From Emergomyces orientalis (taxonomy: Eukaryota; Ascomycota; Eurotiomycetes; Onygenales; Ajellomycetaceae): DNA of 64,000 nucleotides. The notes under the pieces were generated by a model. It did not search any database and had not been told where the DNA came from. It was given only the letters and a program-made list of their open reading frames with translations. Position numbers and translations under genes: made by a program. The number at the start of each line of letters is the position of its first letter. Position 1 is the first letter of the stretch. Positions 11,398 through 23,361 of this stretch are shown piece after piece. The stretch is from assembly GCA_002110485.1 (NCBI GenBank), contig MOWL01000001.1, positions 1,364,001 through 1,428,000 of the forward strand, given 5' to 3'.

Positions 11398-12796
11398 ATG
11401 GCTTCTAGGTTGAATAACAAACGCCATGCGCTAGTTCTCGGCGCCTCAGGCATTTCAGGATCGGCATCTATCAACCAGCTCCTCCATGATTATCCGCATC
11501 CGGGTATCTGGGGACGGGTGACGGGAGTTACAATGCGACCCATGAACGAGGAGGAAGTGTCATATTGGCCAAAGGATGAGCGACTGCAACTAATTTCAGG
11601 AGTCAATTTCGTCGAGGACAATGAGGAAGAATTGAGGGAGAAATTTCGATCGGAAATTGTGGATGTGAAAGGTATTACTCAGGTTTATTATTTAGGTAGG
11701 ATGTATTAGCTATATTTACAGGAGATCTTTGCTGTTGATGCGACGACATGTTTAAACATTGAAAATTATACGATACATGGAAAGGGGAAGAATGTCCAAT
11801 TGTTGCTTGCTTATACACCGTGGCATAAATATTGAGCCTGCCAGATTTGAAGGCTTTGGATAGCCTCCGCAAAGCGGTGACCGTGATCGACTATCTCGCG
11901 CCAAATCTTGAATTCATCCAGTTCCAATATGGAACTTTCATATATGGGATCTGTTTTACCGACGATTTTTATATGCCAGTGCCACTCTCGGAGACTCTGC
12001 CTCCGCTCCACAAACCATGGGCTGATCGCCTTCCATATTTCAAGCTCTCGAAATGGATGAAAGAGTTGTCAGCAGGGAAGTCATGGAAGTGGTGCGAAAC
12101 TAGGCCGTATGACATTATTGGTTCGGCATAAATTTATTCACATTTTAAATACCTTGGATGGTATGGGCCACGAAGATCAACACTAAGTACTTATTCCCCA
12201 CACAGGATTCCTCCCTCGCCCAAGTGGCTATAACGTTGCCTATCCAATCGCCATGTTTCTTTCGCTGTATGTATACATAAACGGCAAAGACGCCCAATGC
12301 CCGTTTCCTGGTAGTTTCAGCGTCTGGAAAGCATTCTCAAACGACGCGGGTGCAGACATGATCGCCAAATCCTCAATTCATCTCTCACTATCCTCAAGTC
12401 CATCTATAAATGGACAAGGATTTAATGTTGCTTCCTCATCGATCCCATGGAACTGGGAGAGCAAATGGCCGGTTATATGCTCCTGGTTCGGGCTTGATGG
12501 CACACCGCCGGTCGATTGCGCGAGAGGTAAAACAAAAGGCGGCCGGCCCCGATGAATATATCCGTAACCATGAGGCTGAGTACAAGATAATGGCAATGGA
12601 GAATGAGTTGAAAAAATGGAAAGTAGCGTCCCCGTCCATGGACGGCTCGGAAAATTGGGGTTTGACGAAGCTTAATTTCGATCGTCAAGTTGATTTGCAG
12701 AAGATAAAGGCAACTGGCTACATGGACGAAGAGAGTAACGCAGAAACTTGGATTCGAACACTTGAGCAGATGAGGTCCGCGAAAGTTATTCCGTAG
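11398..12796 (+). pseudogene. PRISE-type Rossmann NAD(P)-dependent oxidoreductase, frame-broken
   Basis: The protein begins MASRLNNKRHALVLGASGIS, a Rossmann nucleotide-binding loop (GASGISG). It continues in the style of the fungal PRISE-like short-chain dehydrogenase family (progesterone 5-beta-reductase/iridoid-synthase type). Family-like blocks are PNLEFIQFQYGT, WKWCETRPYDIIGFLPRPSGYNVA, AQCPFPGSFSVW, FSNDAGADMIAKSSIHLSL and KWPVICSWFGLDGTPP. Then FDRQVDLQKIKATGY and a final MRSAKVIP follow. Likely exons are 11398-11695, 11845-12120 and 12206 onward; the last donor (gttcgg) is unusual. The first intron removes or replaces about 20 residues normally present after the VYY strand, including part of the active-site region. 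Between about 12500 and 12545 the frame shifts by one base (GTPP to AREVKQKAAGPDEY). These lesions suggest a pseudogene, or one sequencing error in a divergent gene. Substrate unknown. Confidence 0.6.
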
Positions 12797-12933
12797 ATAT
12801 TTAAGAACATGTTTCTGGTTCGTGGCGAAACCATTTGGTTCAAAAATATTCAAGAAGCGTAGATATATCAAAATTTGCAACGGAGCCGATGTCGAATTGT
12901 TACAGGTTTAGAAAGCAACGTGAGCTGGATTGC

Positions 12934-13693
12934 TTAGAAGAAACTGGACGGCCGTTGGGGCTTGCCCTTTTCCGAAGCAGGTCCGTCATTGGAAAGGACT
13001 TCTTGATATTTCGTCGTTCCATCCGTTTCTGCAGTTTCCCGTGGAGTCGACGGTTGTGAATCATTTTTGAGGTCATCGTCAGATTTTGACTCGCCTCCAC
13101 GATGTGTCCGCTTAGACTTGGAATGCCATAGGGATTCTTCCTGCTCAATTTCTCTCAGGACTAAAAGTTCCAACCAATTAGTATTGTAACCGTCAAACAT
13201 ATCAGAAGAGTTAATATTTACCTTCTTCCCATTCTCTTTCTTTTGCTTCATCTCCAGTACCCAATAATCTCTTAACATCCACATCTTCCCCTTTCTGAAT
13301 TCGCTCGATAACCTCTTTTAGCAGCCGTATTTTCGCATCTGCACTCCGGGTATAATTCGCATACTCATTACGAAGCATAATCATCCGGATTGCTTGAGAG
13401 CCGATAAGGGTGAATATGATTACATAAAATGTAGCCGGATTAGGCCCTCTGGACTTTCGCGGTGTGGTCTCTGTCCCACGCCAACTCCGGTTTCGAAGAA
13501 ATTTGGGAACCAGAGACGTCCACATCGAAGGTTCTAGGATCTTGGGGACTGCCCGGCCAGTTGCGAGACATCTGTGCTGGGAAAGAGGCTTGGATGGAGG
13601 CAGATTAGGTTGCGGGCGACTCGATCGGGAGAGGATGGAATTAGTAGGATTTGGGAGGCGACAATGCCTCAAGAAAACGGATCGCGAAGACAT
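12934..13693 (-). CDS. Mitochondrial membrane protein, DUF5321-like
   Basis: Two exons, 13693-13222 and 13160-12934, give 232 residues. The intron 13161-13221 (gtaaat...ttttag, ctaat branch) joins EWEE to VLREIEQ. The N-terminus is rich in Arg and Ser with no acidic residues for the first 50 positions (MSSRSVFLRHCRLP), a mitochondrial presequence pattern. One membrane segment follows near residues 88-108 (ATFYVIIFTLIGSQAIRMIM). Then comes a charged helical region (YTRSADAKIRLLKEVIERIQ) and a hydrophilic disordered tail. I believe this matches the fungal family DUF5321, from memory only. It is probably an inner-membrane protein with its C-terminal domain outside the bilayer; the role is unknown. 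It is divergent from separase, with 293 bases between start codons. Confidence 0.8.
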
Positions 13694-13986
13694 AGTTAAA
13701 TATAGTATTCCTCTGCTGTGAAGAAATGAATATTGCCTTTCAATTTATAAGAAGACAGAGGCAGCGGGATAATTGGGTTGCAGGTTTGACATTGAGCTAG
13801 AAAAGAATGGCGCTAAACCCTGTGAAGAATTTCTGGAAAAGGCTTGATTATGTAATCAGTGCCGTTGCCCGGCAACCAGGGCCTATTGAACAACTCGGAG
13901 ACAGCTCTCGGACATCGCTACGATAGAACGTGGAATATGGCGGACTTCATTGACAGCTACGACAATATCGGCTTTATATAACACAA
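13694..13986. promoter_or_regulatory. Shared divergent promoter region
   Basis: These 293 bases separate the start codons of the mitochondrial membrane protein (minus) and separase (plus), so both promoters must lie here or reach into the neighbouring gene. No clear TATA box is visible. Confidence 0.5.
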
Positions 13987-16900
13987 ATGGAAGAAACGAC
14001 GCGTTACATACGCGCTCTGGAGGTGTCCGTGAAAGAAGCTGTCAAGTCGACGTCTGCCTGCACCAGCGAGACCACCTCGTTGCTCAAAAAACTCCTCTCC
14101 CCAAACTCCGTCGCCAGCGCTCAGTGCCACGGGGAACAACCCAAGGATGTCAAAACAGCCAGGCAACCAAAAGGCTCAAAAGTGCGCAAGGTTACTAAAT
14201 CAGTTCAACCAAAAACTGCTGCAAAATATGTTCTACCCCAACCATCTTTTGGACCGGAGAACGGAGGGCTCTCGCAGAACGAGAAGCTTGTATTAGCCAC
14301 CGACGTATTCAATTCCGCATCAAAGGCACTCTCCGATTATATCAAACTCTCCCCAAATTTCCAGGACCCGAGAGAGCCCATAAAGAGCAAGATTGACACG
14401 CCACACAAGATATTAGCTCCTAGACGGCCTCTGCAACCTGTCTCTCCGAATTCGACGGCATGCTCGCCCATAAAGACGAAAGTCATGGGTATGACTACTC
14501 CGCAAAATAATGTTCAAAGTTGTGGGATTGTGGAAGTTGCGAATTGTGCTAGATTGGCGTTGTCTTGTCTTCGAGATTTGAGGCCATCCCTCGCAGAGGA
14601 CGCCCAACAATTCAATAGCCAACTAGAACAAGGTTTTTGCGTTCTAATTGGCAAGTTACTTGCTGCTGGTTTGAACGAACCTGCTATAAACGAACTGAGA
14701 AAGTTGAAGAGGAGGATACAAGGCTATCTAGCAATCGAAGCACCAGAAGGGAACCCTAAACACATCAAGAAGCCAGCCAACGCCTGCCACCCTGACGAAC
14801 CGCCCAAGGAAACACTAGCAGACCTTATCCAAATCAACAAGGTTCCTTCTAAGGGTCAACTCTTAAACTTGGTTATTTCTTTTCAATCCCACGCTCTGAA
14901 GGCCATTGCGACTGAAGAGAAAGCACCCATCGTGAATAAGCTATCAGAGCTACTTTTGTTGTCAAACCCAACCAGCCCAGCGAGTATTATTCTGACGGCA
15001 TGGAACAAAGGCGTTCTAGCAAACGACAAGGCGGCTCAGCAGCTACAATCGCTCTCGTACACTGTCCTTTCCCTTGCTTCATCTTCGGCAAATGTTGAAG
15101 ATGGAAAATGCTCCCCTGCAAAACCTCACATCAAACATACGGCTACCTTGAATCTCCAAATATTGGCACTGGAAATACGGTGTATATGGTGGAAGATTTG
15201 TGGGCATAAGTGTAATATTGAGAAAGAGTTATGGCACCCGTTAGCTCGTTATCTCACGACATTTGCCAGACGATGCTCAGTCATGACAAAAGGTGATTTT
15301 GAGATAGTGAAGCAAGCTTTCCTGCGCCTAGAATCAACTGTGACGGCAAAAGGATATACTTTCGTGCCTTCTGCCGGCCAGGTTGGTTCTGTATCAGTAG
15401 TTATGAAGGTACTTGGTCAATTAGCACAGAGTGCTGAATGCAAACTAGATGCGCTGAAATTTTTCGACGACTGCATTTCATCTCTCACGCCTGACCAACC
15501 GCTTCTCCTTGGTATTTGCAATTGCAAAATCGCTCTTTTACGGTTGGAGACGTTGCGCATTCCAAAGATTGGCCGCGCATCTAAAACTGCATCAGCGGTA
15601 TCCGAAGCGTTGAAATGCTTAACAGCCCCTCTGAGGGGAAACCAATCTGATCTCGAGGAGTTAGTTATAGAATCGGCCAAACTTAAGAAAGCAGCAATGG
15701 CTTTTCTGAATACACTCGGTGACACGGCACTAGACGGAAACGATGGAGACCTAGGGTACGGGCCTCTAGCGCTCTATATTATTGATTATCTCAACAACTT
15801 TGTGAGATTCTTGACTCGCTATCTTGGGCACGCGTCTCCAACCCACGTCGAATCTGGTGGCAGTGTCAATGGCCTGTCTCATCAACGGCTTCTTAAATGC
15901 AAAAATATTGTACTCGCAGCCGTCGATTCGGCTGTTGCAGTAGGAAAAGCATCAGTTGTTGCCAAACGACCATCTTGGGCAGATATTCAACCCCTTTTGT
16001 CCGATTGTTTCACTCTCCTTAAATATCTACGCTCTGCGCAGAGTAGTGAGAACGAAACAAACGCGGCTAATCTGACATCGGCTAGCTTCGTCAAGCTATC
16101 GAACCTGTTCTGGTCCCGCTACGTCAAGCAAAAAGAACTTGGAGCATCATCCTCCGATCTCATCCCTCTACTAGAACGGTCAACAAGTCTTCTGCGAACA
16201 TGCCCGCCCGAAAACTCAGCGGGATTCGTGGCTATCAAATACGAACGGCTAGCGACCCTGTACTCGGATATTTCTCAGATCCAAAAATCCAAAAGGGCGT
16301 ATCGGTCTGCTATCCAAGCTCATATAGACAGTGGCGTTTTGAAATACGCGGCTCAACATGCTGCGACTCAACCGCTATCTTACATCCTGAAGGACCCGTC
16401 ATTTCCGTTAGGCCGCGTTTTGTCCAGCTATGCTCGATTTTATTGGAAACATGGTTACAACCCTCGTGAAGCCGTTTTTGATGACACGAATCTGAAACCC
16501 GACGAAAGAGGAATCTTACTTGAATGTCAAGCTATGGCCCTGCTAGATACACCTTCCAGTAGCGAACCAGATACGAAGATATTGCCGTTATCCTTCCTAG
16601 TTTCGGCTTTACTTGAACAATATCCCCTAAAAATTTATCCAATACGCCGATTACGAGTTATCCTTCAAATTATCCGCCTTTCCTTACATGGTCCTAATCA
16701 TTTTGAGCCTGAATTTTTTGAGAGTATCATAGCAGAAGCGAATTTGTTTTTATCTGATGAACTCGACCTCGGGAAAGATTCTGGCCTGTTCTTGTTCAAG
16801 GAATCTACGCTGACATCTCTTCGTCTAACCCTGGGATTCTTGCAAAGGGATTTGCCAACCGAAGACCTGCAGAAAATTATTAACTCTTGGGCTACAACTA

Positions 16901-19900
16901 CACAAAGTTGCCGGACATGGGAGTCCATACTTGCAAAAATCGATGGCCCGGAGGCATTGATCGCACAATTAAAGGTCCTTGTCAGTTATTTCGAGGTGTT
17001 TGGCCTCTGGAAACTTAGGATATCAGCGCTTTCAACCCTTCGACATTTGTTGGAGATTCAGGAAACAAAAGATTTTCCCGAGGTATTATCATGTTTATCC
17101 CACCTTGGCCTTCAGTATAGTCGCCTTGGATATCTTGACATGGCAAAGTCTATATTTGGTCATGGGGAGGTTCTTCTTCGAAATAACGATGTCTCGCCTA
17201 TGGTGTTAGTTTCCTGGAATGTTGGGCTCACCGAATATCTCATCGATTCAGGAAACATTGACAAGGCGTGAGTTTTCCCCCGTTCCCTCATATACCTTGA
17301 TTTTACTGTTATTTGTCAACTGACTCAACTAGAATTGAGGCTTTGTCGTCCGCTAAGGAAATATTTGAACAAAATGCTAGCTACGCGCTGAAGTCGAGCT
17401 TCCAGTCTCGGCTGACATGGGAAAGACTGGTAGCTGAAGCTGCTTATGCCTATTCTCGAATATATTTCGAACTTGGATCAATCGACCATGCTATGTTTTT
17501 CGCTAAATGTGCTGTTAAACTAAACAACAGAATATGGGCGAAATTAGACAGAGTCTCGAATACTAAGCGATTTAAAACGCCTGAGGCTTCCGAATCAGAC
17601 ATCGATGTCCTCTCAAATAAGGTCGAAGCGATCAGTTTAACATCGGACAACAGCTGCGTAGCGGATGGCTACCGTGAAGGTTCCTTGTATTGGCCGCATT
17701 TCACTTCTCATTACGTTGGACTTGTCAACCTCTCCAAGCTTTCTGCCCACAATGGTCTTTTCCAGGACTGTATATATTTTGGGGAGCAGGCGCTAAAAAT
17801 TTGCAAGGCTATTGGCGCCACACCCTCCACTTCCTTCATCCAGGCGGAACTGGGAAATTTCTGGCTTCGCGGTGGTCACGTTCATAAAGGCCAGGAGCTT
17901 TTAGATATCGCCTCGGGGACATCATATACGTTGGATCAGAGTCTAGAGACCGTCTCGCTCTATATGGCTCTCGCCCTGCTTTACCGACTTCAGGGAAACC
18001 TGGAGGAGAGAAACAAATCTCTTCAGCTGGCTCATCGAATCCTGTTGGATATTTCAGGACATACTATGGCCGACCCAACCGGTGATCTAACTTTGGGACC
18101 CAGTTTTGAAGTAAAAATGAGCCAGTTGACCATTAAAACCAAAGCCCAGAATCCTAAAGCCCCGGCTATCCGGCAAACGAGGTCGAGACGCGCGAAGGTA
18201 TCAGAAAACCCACCTCCTAAACCCAAACCTCCAGTTGGTTCGACTGCCGAAACCGCACTTCCACCGCGCTCGCTTTCACAGCTCCAAGTTGACTTGATAC
18301 ATCAGCAGGTAGTGGATTTATTGTTGACTCAAGATTTTGCGGAAGCTTCTGCTCTTCTTGAACAGGCAGAGCAACTCCCGAAATGTAAAACTCGCGAAAT
18401 GTCTTATATGATCACCAAGGCGCAGCATTTACTTTCCAATTGGATTCAACAGCTCACTACCCATGCTGTGTACTGTGTTTTGCCAGAGTCTACAATTTCT
18501 CTCCCATCAATATATCTAGCGGATAGGGTCATCGAGGAAAAGCCCACTTCTACAGGTTCTCGCAGCTCGAAAAGGTTACCCCCGACAACTAGAACGAGAG
18601 CAGCAACTTCAATTGCGAAAAGCCGTACTCGGGCTGTCCCCAATAATTTTGCCGATATGTTATCCGCGGCAAGTAGTTTACTTCCTGCTATGTCTTCCTC
18701 AACCCCTATTTACGGTTCAACCAACGACAACCACAGCGCTTCATACATTTTAAGCCAAATATGTATGGTATCGCATGCAACATCCTCAAAATTGAGAGGC
18801 TTCTCTAGTCCGCAGCAGGCAGCAGTTACAATAGGTATGGACTAGAGCCGTTAGATTTAATGAGAGCGATCCTAAACTAATAATTATAAATAGAAAACGG
18901 GCGAAACTTGGCCTTCTTTAGGGAGCATACTTGTATTGCAATTGACAAAGAGTTATGCGGCTCAGTTGAGCCCCTGAAATGGCCAGCTGTGCCCAACAAT
19001 CTCGCAAAATCCGATCAATTCAAATGTAAAGAATTTATGCTAGATTATGTCGATATCTTACCGGATACCTGGAATGTTCTCTCTTTAACTCTGAGTGACA
19101 ATCATAACGAGTTCATCATTTCCAAGTTACGTTCTGGAAGGTCACCCTTTTTACTCCGCCTTCCACTAAAAAGAGGAAACTCAGAGGACATGGATGAGGA
19201 AGAATTCGACTTTGGGGAGGGAAAAAAGGAGCTTCTAGAAATAATTCGGCTAGCCAATGAGAGCGCCCACGACGCCAGGGCCCGCGTCGATAAGAATGCG
19301 AAGAAGGAATGGTGGGCCACGCGGGAATCGCTAGATAATCGCCTTAGAGACCTCCTTAGAAATATTGAAACTGTTTGGTTTGGCGGTTTCCGTGGCATAT
19401 TCTCGCAGTGCCCCCGAAACACGCCCCTTCTCTCACGGTTTATTGACTCTTTTGAGAAAATCCTCGACAAACATCTTCCATCAAGACGGCAACGCGGAAG
19501 GGGTCGAATGTCTAAAACGAATTTCCATTGGGATGTTATGGAATTGTTTGTCAATATCGGGAATATTGACAACGGTCCAGACCCGGAGGACCTTGTTATA
19601 GACCTTTTGTATTTCGTTGTCGACATACTCCAGTTCCAGGGAGAAAGAAATGCATATGACGAAATCGATTTCGATGGCATGGTTATTGAGACTCTCGACG
19701 CAATACGCAGCTACAAAGAAACAGAGAACAGGGAGCTGACTTCCACCCAACCAGGCCACACAATACTTATTCTTGACAAAGAGCTTCACTCGTTCCCATG
19801 GGAATCCCTCGATTGTTTGCGTGAGTCCTCTGTGTCTCGGATGCCATCTCTACATCATCTAAAACAGACACTGCTAAAACTTCAAGCCAAAAATGATCTT

Positions 19901-20557
19901 GGGGAACGCTTTGATGGATTTCACATCGACCCAAAACTTGGCTCATATATTCTCAACCCCGGAGGGGACTTAACATCCACACAAACTACCTTTGAACACT
20001 CGTTGTTAAATTTGGACGGTTGGAGCGGTATCACCAACCGAGAACCAAATGAAGATGAATTCAGGCAATGCCTGGAAAGTAACGATCTACTTCTCTACTT
20101 TGGTCATGGGAGCGGAGCCCAATATATTCGGGGCAGGACGATTAAACGTCTGGATCGGTGTGCTGTCACTTTCCTCATGGGATGCAGCAGTGGTTCGCTG
20201 ACCGAAGCCGGTGAATTTGAGCCATATGGGACACCGATAAATTATATGCATGCTGGGGCGCCCGCTCTTGTAGCCACGCTTTGGGATGTCACCGATAAGG
20301 ACATTGACCGATTTGCGCAATCCACATTCGAGCAATGGGGCCTCATGGACAGGGCACCCGTTGTAACCAATCCAACACGCCAGTCTAAGGGGTCAAAAAC
20401 GATGAAACCCCATCTTCCCAGTCCAACAAAGCAACTACAGGGGGGTGGTCCGGTAGGACTCGATGCCGCGGTTGCTAATTCTCGGGGTGCTTGCATTTTG
20501 CGATACCTGAATGGAGCAGCACCAGTGGTGTATGGCGTTCCGGTGTTTTTGAAATAA
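13987..20557 (+). CDS. bimB: Separase (peptidase C50), BimB/Esp1 type
   Basis: Separase is the caspase-like cysteine protease that cleaves the cohesin kleisin at anaphase; securin holds it inactive before that. Exons 13987-17267, 17333-18834 and 18894-20557 give about 2148 residues, a normal size. Introns are gtgagt...caactag and gtatgg...aaatag, and both restore frame exactly (KAIEALS; TIENGRN). The first 1500 residues are the alpha-helical superhelix expected of the family. A Lys/Arg/Pro-rich linker (TRSRRAKVSENPPPKPKPP) precedes the catalytic half. The active site is clear: histidine near residue 1999 in YFGHGSGAQY and cysteine near 2025 in FLMGCSSGSL. The family landmarks GTPINYMHAGAPALVATLWDVTDKDID follow in pieces. 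The gene is intact and is named by Aspergillus precedent. Confidence 0.95.
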
Positions 20558-21092
20558 ATAGAGTCTGTTGTTGTAGTTCACGGACTTAATTACTTTTTCA
20601 GTTCTCTTCTTTTTTATATATTCAGTTTATCCCTTATTGCTTATATATTTACTTGACCATTTACTGCAAAGCAATTTGATAGACACGGTTGCGAGTTGGA
20701 CATAGCAATGGAGCATAGCGAATGGCATGGTGCATCGAATACAGATAGATTATTCTTTTGGTATATTGTCATTTTCGACACCCACTAATATTAAATTGCA
20801 TAGATATTAACTATTAATCTTTCTTACTATTCTTGTAGATCTTTTCAGAATGATAGGCCTGAGATGTTTATCTGCTTTAAGCATACACTATTTTAGCTCT
20901 GTCAAGCCAAAATTTTTGGTGAGGGGATTCCCCTCATGACATCCCACTCCAAAAAGTATTATATTCCAAAGTTCCCTGTTTTCCAGCAAACTCACCAAAT
21001 TCAATCCGAATTCAGCTTCTCAATTCCAACTGGAAAACTGTCTACATCGATCAATTAATTGTAATCCCTTACAACTGTCATAACTAACGAAC
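20558..21092. other. Separase 3' end and esterase promoter
   Basis: AT-rich spacer holding the separase 3' UTR and the promoter of the next gene on the same strand. No coding signal is seen. Confidence 0.5.
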
Positions 21093-22326
21093 ATGTCTGT
21101 CACAACCAAAGCTTCCATCGCCTCCTTTGGGGGGAAGCTCCTCAAGCTTGCGCACAATGCTACCACTACCAACTGCGAGATGGCATTCAACCTCTATCTG
21201 CCTCCACAAGCTATACAGAACCCGAAACAAAAAGTACCGGTCTTGATATACCTTTCCGGCCTCACCTGCACAGCGGACAACTGCTCCGAGAAGGGATTTT
21301 TTCAGCATGGCGCTAGCAAGGAGGGAATTGCGATTCTCTATCCCGATACAAGCCCTCGTACGTTTGATATATGCTTGGGCTTTTCTATGTACCTTTTCTA
21401 TTTTTATTTCGTTTCTTATCGGATGTGATCATACAAAAGTATGATAAGCTTGCTAATTATCAAAACCACAGGAAGCTTAAATATCGAGGGCGAGAACGAT
21501 TCATGGGACTTTGGCACCGGTGCCGGTTTCTACGTCAATGCCACGAAGGCTCCTTATGATAAAGGATATTGCATGTACAGCTACATCACAGACGAACTGC
21601 CAAAGACAGTATTTTCTGCATTTGAGCAATTGGATTCGACACGGGTCAGCATTACGGGCCATAGCATGGGCGGACATGGCGCATTGACTTTGGTATGTCA
21701 TCATCTCCCACACCCTTCTTGAACGGAACCTTAGTGCCCCCAGGCCCTCTATCTAGGATGTCTCGAAAACAAGAAGGGCAACAAAGCTAACATGGCTAAT
21801 TTGAATTTGAATTTCTACTGGGCCTAGTTCTTGAAAAACCCAGGCAAATACAAATCCGTTTCCGCGTTTGCGCCAATTTCCAACCCCATCAACTGCCCTT
21901 GGGGTCAAAAGGCGTTCAAGGGTTATCTTGGCGATGATATTCAGAAGTGGAAGGAATACGATGCCACCGAGCTTGTCAAGCAGTGGAAAGGACCGCTTAA
22001 TGCACTGATTGATGTGGTATGCTGGGTTATATCATTACCAATTTTCCCTTTCTTTCCCTTACTTTTCCACATAAATTTCTGTCAGCCCATTACGGCTTCA
22101 AGGGTGTTACATTTATTGATCAATCTGTTTTTATTCGCAGGGTACGGGAGACAACTTTTATAAACAGGGCCAATTACTGCCCGAAAACTTTGCTCAGGCG
22201 GCCAAAGACGCTGGCGTTGAAGGCATAAATATCCGATACCAGGCAGATTATGACCACAGCTACTATACCATAGCGACGTTTTCGGATGACCATATTGAGC
22301 ATGCGGCTAAATACCTATTCGCATAA
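21093..22326 (+). CDS. S-formylglutathione hydrolase (esterase D)
   Basis: This cytosolic enzyme hydrolyses S-formylglutathione to glutathione and formate, the last step of glutathione-dependent formaldehyde detoxification. Four exons (21093-21357, 21472-21692, 21828-22016, 22141-22326) give 286 residues, the usual length. The alpha/beta-hydrolase triad is present: Ser about 153 in GHSMGGHGAL, Asp about 229 in VGTGDNFY, His about 264 in DYDHSYYT. Other family blocks are VLIYLSGLTCT, NDSWDFGTGAGFYV and SAFAPISNPINCPWG. Intron 2 (135 bases) removes an alternative in-frame piece (ALYLGCLENKK) that looks coding but would break ALTLFLKNPGKYK. The GLN normally found after SPR is SLN here. The gene is intact and convergent with the exportin gene downstream. 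Confidence 0.95.
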
Positions 22327-23361
22327 TATGTTTACTGGTGGTGTTTACTTGTGATATCAGTGTTTTAACTGCTTATTATTTTGCCAAAAAAGCCGACATG
22401 ATTCACCCATCCCTATTCTCTACCCCTATATGTTGGATATGTATTGCGTCACACTCCAAGTAACCTAGAGTTCTAAAACGCTTATACCTCACACACGCTA
22501 ATTTGAATCTATATTTTTTTTAATATTCATTCTCATCACAGCTCGTGACTAACTAAATACGTTTCACTACCACATTTACCAAAAGCATAGCTATCTACTC
22601 GACATTGTCCTTGCTCCCTTTCACCCTTATTAGCACCGCCTCCCCTCCGTCCTCCATCCGTCCTCCCTCCAAAGTTCCCCCCCGTTTAGGTATCCTAGTT
22701 GTTATCAATAACCAGAACCCCAGTACCAACCCCAGTACCAACTGCCCACCTCCACAATCATTGCTCCCCTCCGCCGTCCATTTCATAAAATATGAACACT
22801 CTTTCTCCATAAACATGGGCTAAACAATTCCTCCTAGCCCAATACACAAAGCAAACAAGACGGGCAAACGCAAAAGAACAGGTATCTCTTTTCTCGTTTT
22901 TTAGGCGCTTCATTACGTAGCATAATTGTAATCATGCCATAAAATAAAATAAACACGGAACGCGAAGAAGGGGTGGCGAATGACGCATTGGTATTTGAAA
23001 AAGGAATATATCGAATGTGAACAACGCCTAGAATGCACATGCATCTGTAACCCTTGTGTCTTGGCAAAAAATAGAAGAAGGGAGGGAGGGAAAAGGGAGA
23101 GGTAGGTGGAAGTATAGGAGTGGAAAATCATCGCGCAAATTCGAAATGTAGATCATAGGTTAAACTTTCGCTTTCTTTATGTTTTTTTTGTAAATGCAAA
23201 ATTTTCTTTTTTTTCAGTCTTTCTCTTCCAGGTTTAAAAAGTAGGGAGGGAAGATGTACGCTCGATGGAGAGGTCGCTAAGGTTAAAGAGTTTGGTATAT
23301 GGATAAAGGAAAATGTTGTATAGATAATCGTAGCGGGTAGGAGAGTGTCAGCTCCGTGGTA
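22327..23361. other. Convergent 3' spacer
   Basis: The spacer lies between the stop codons of the esterase (plus) and the exportin (minus). It holds pyrimidine-rich and AT-rich UTR-like sequence; the small open frames show no protein-like pattern. Confidence 0.5.
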
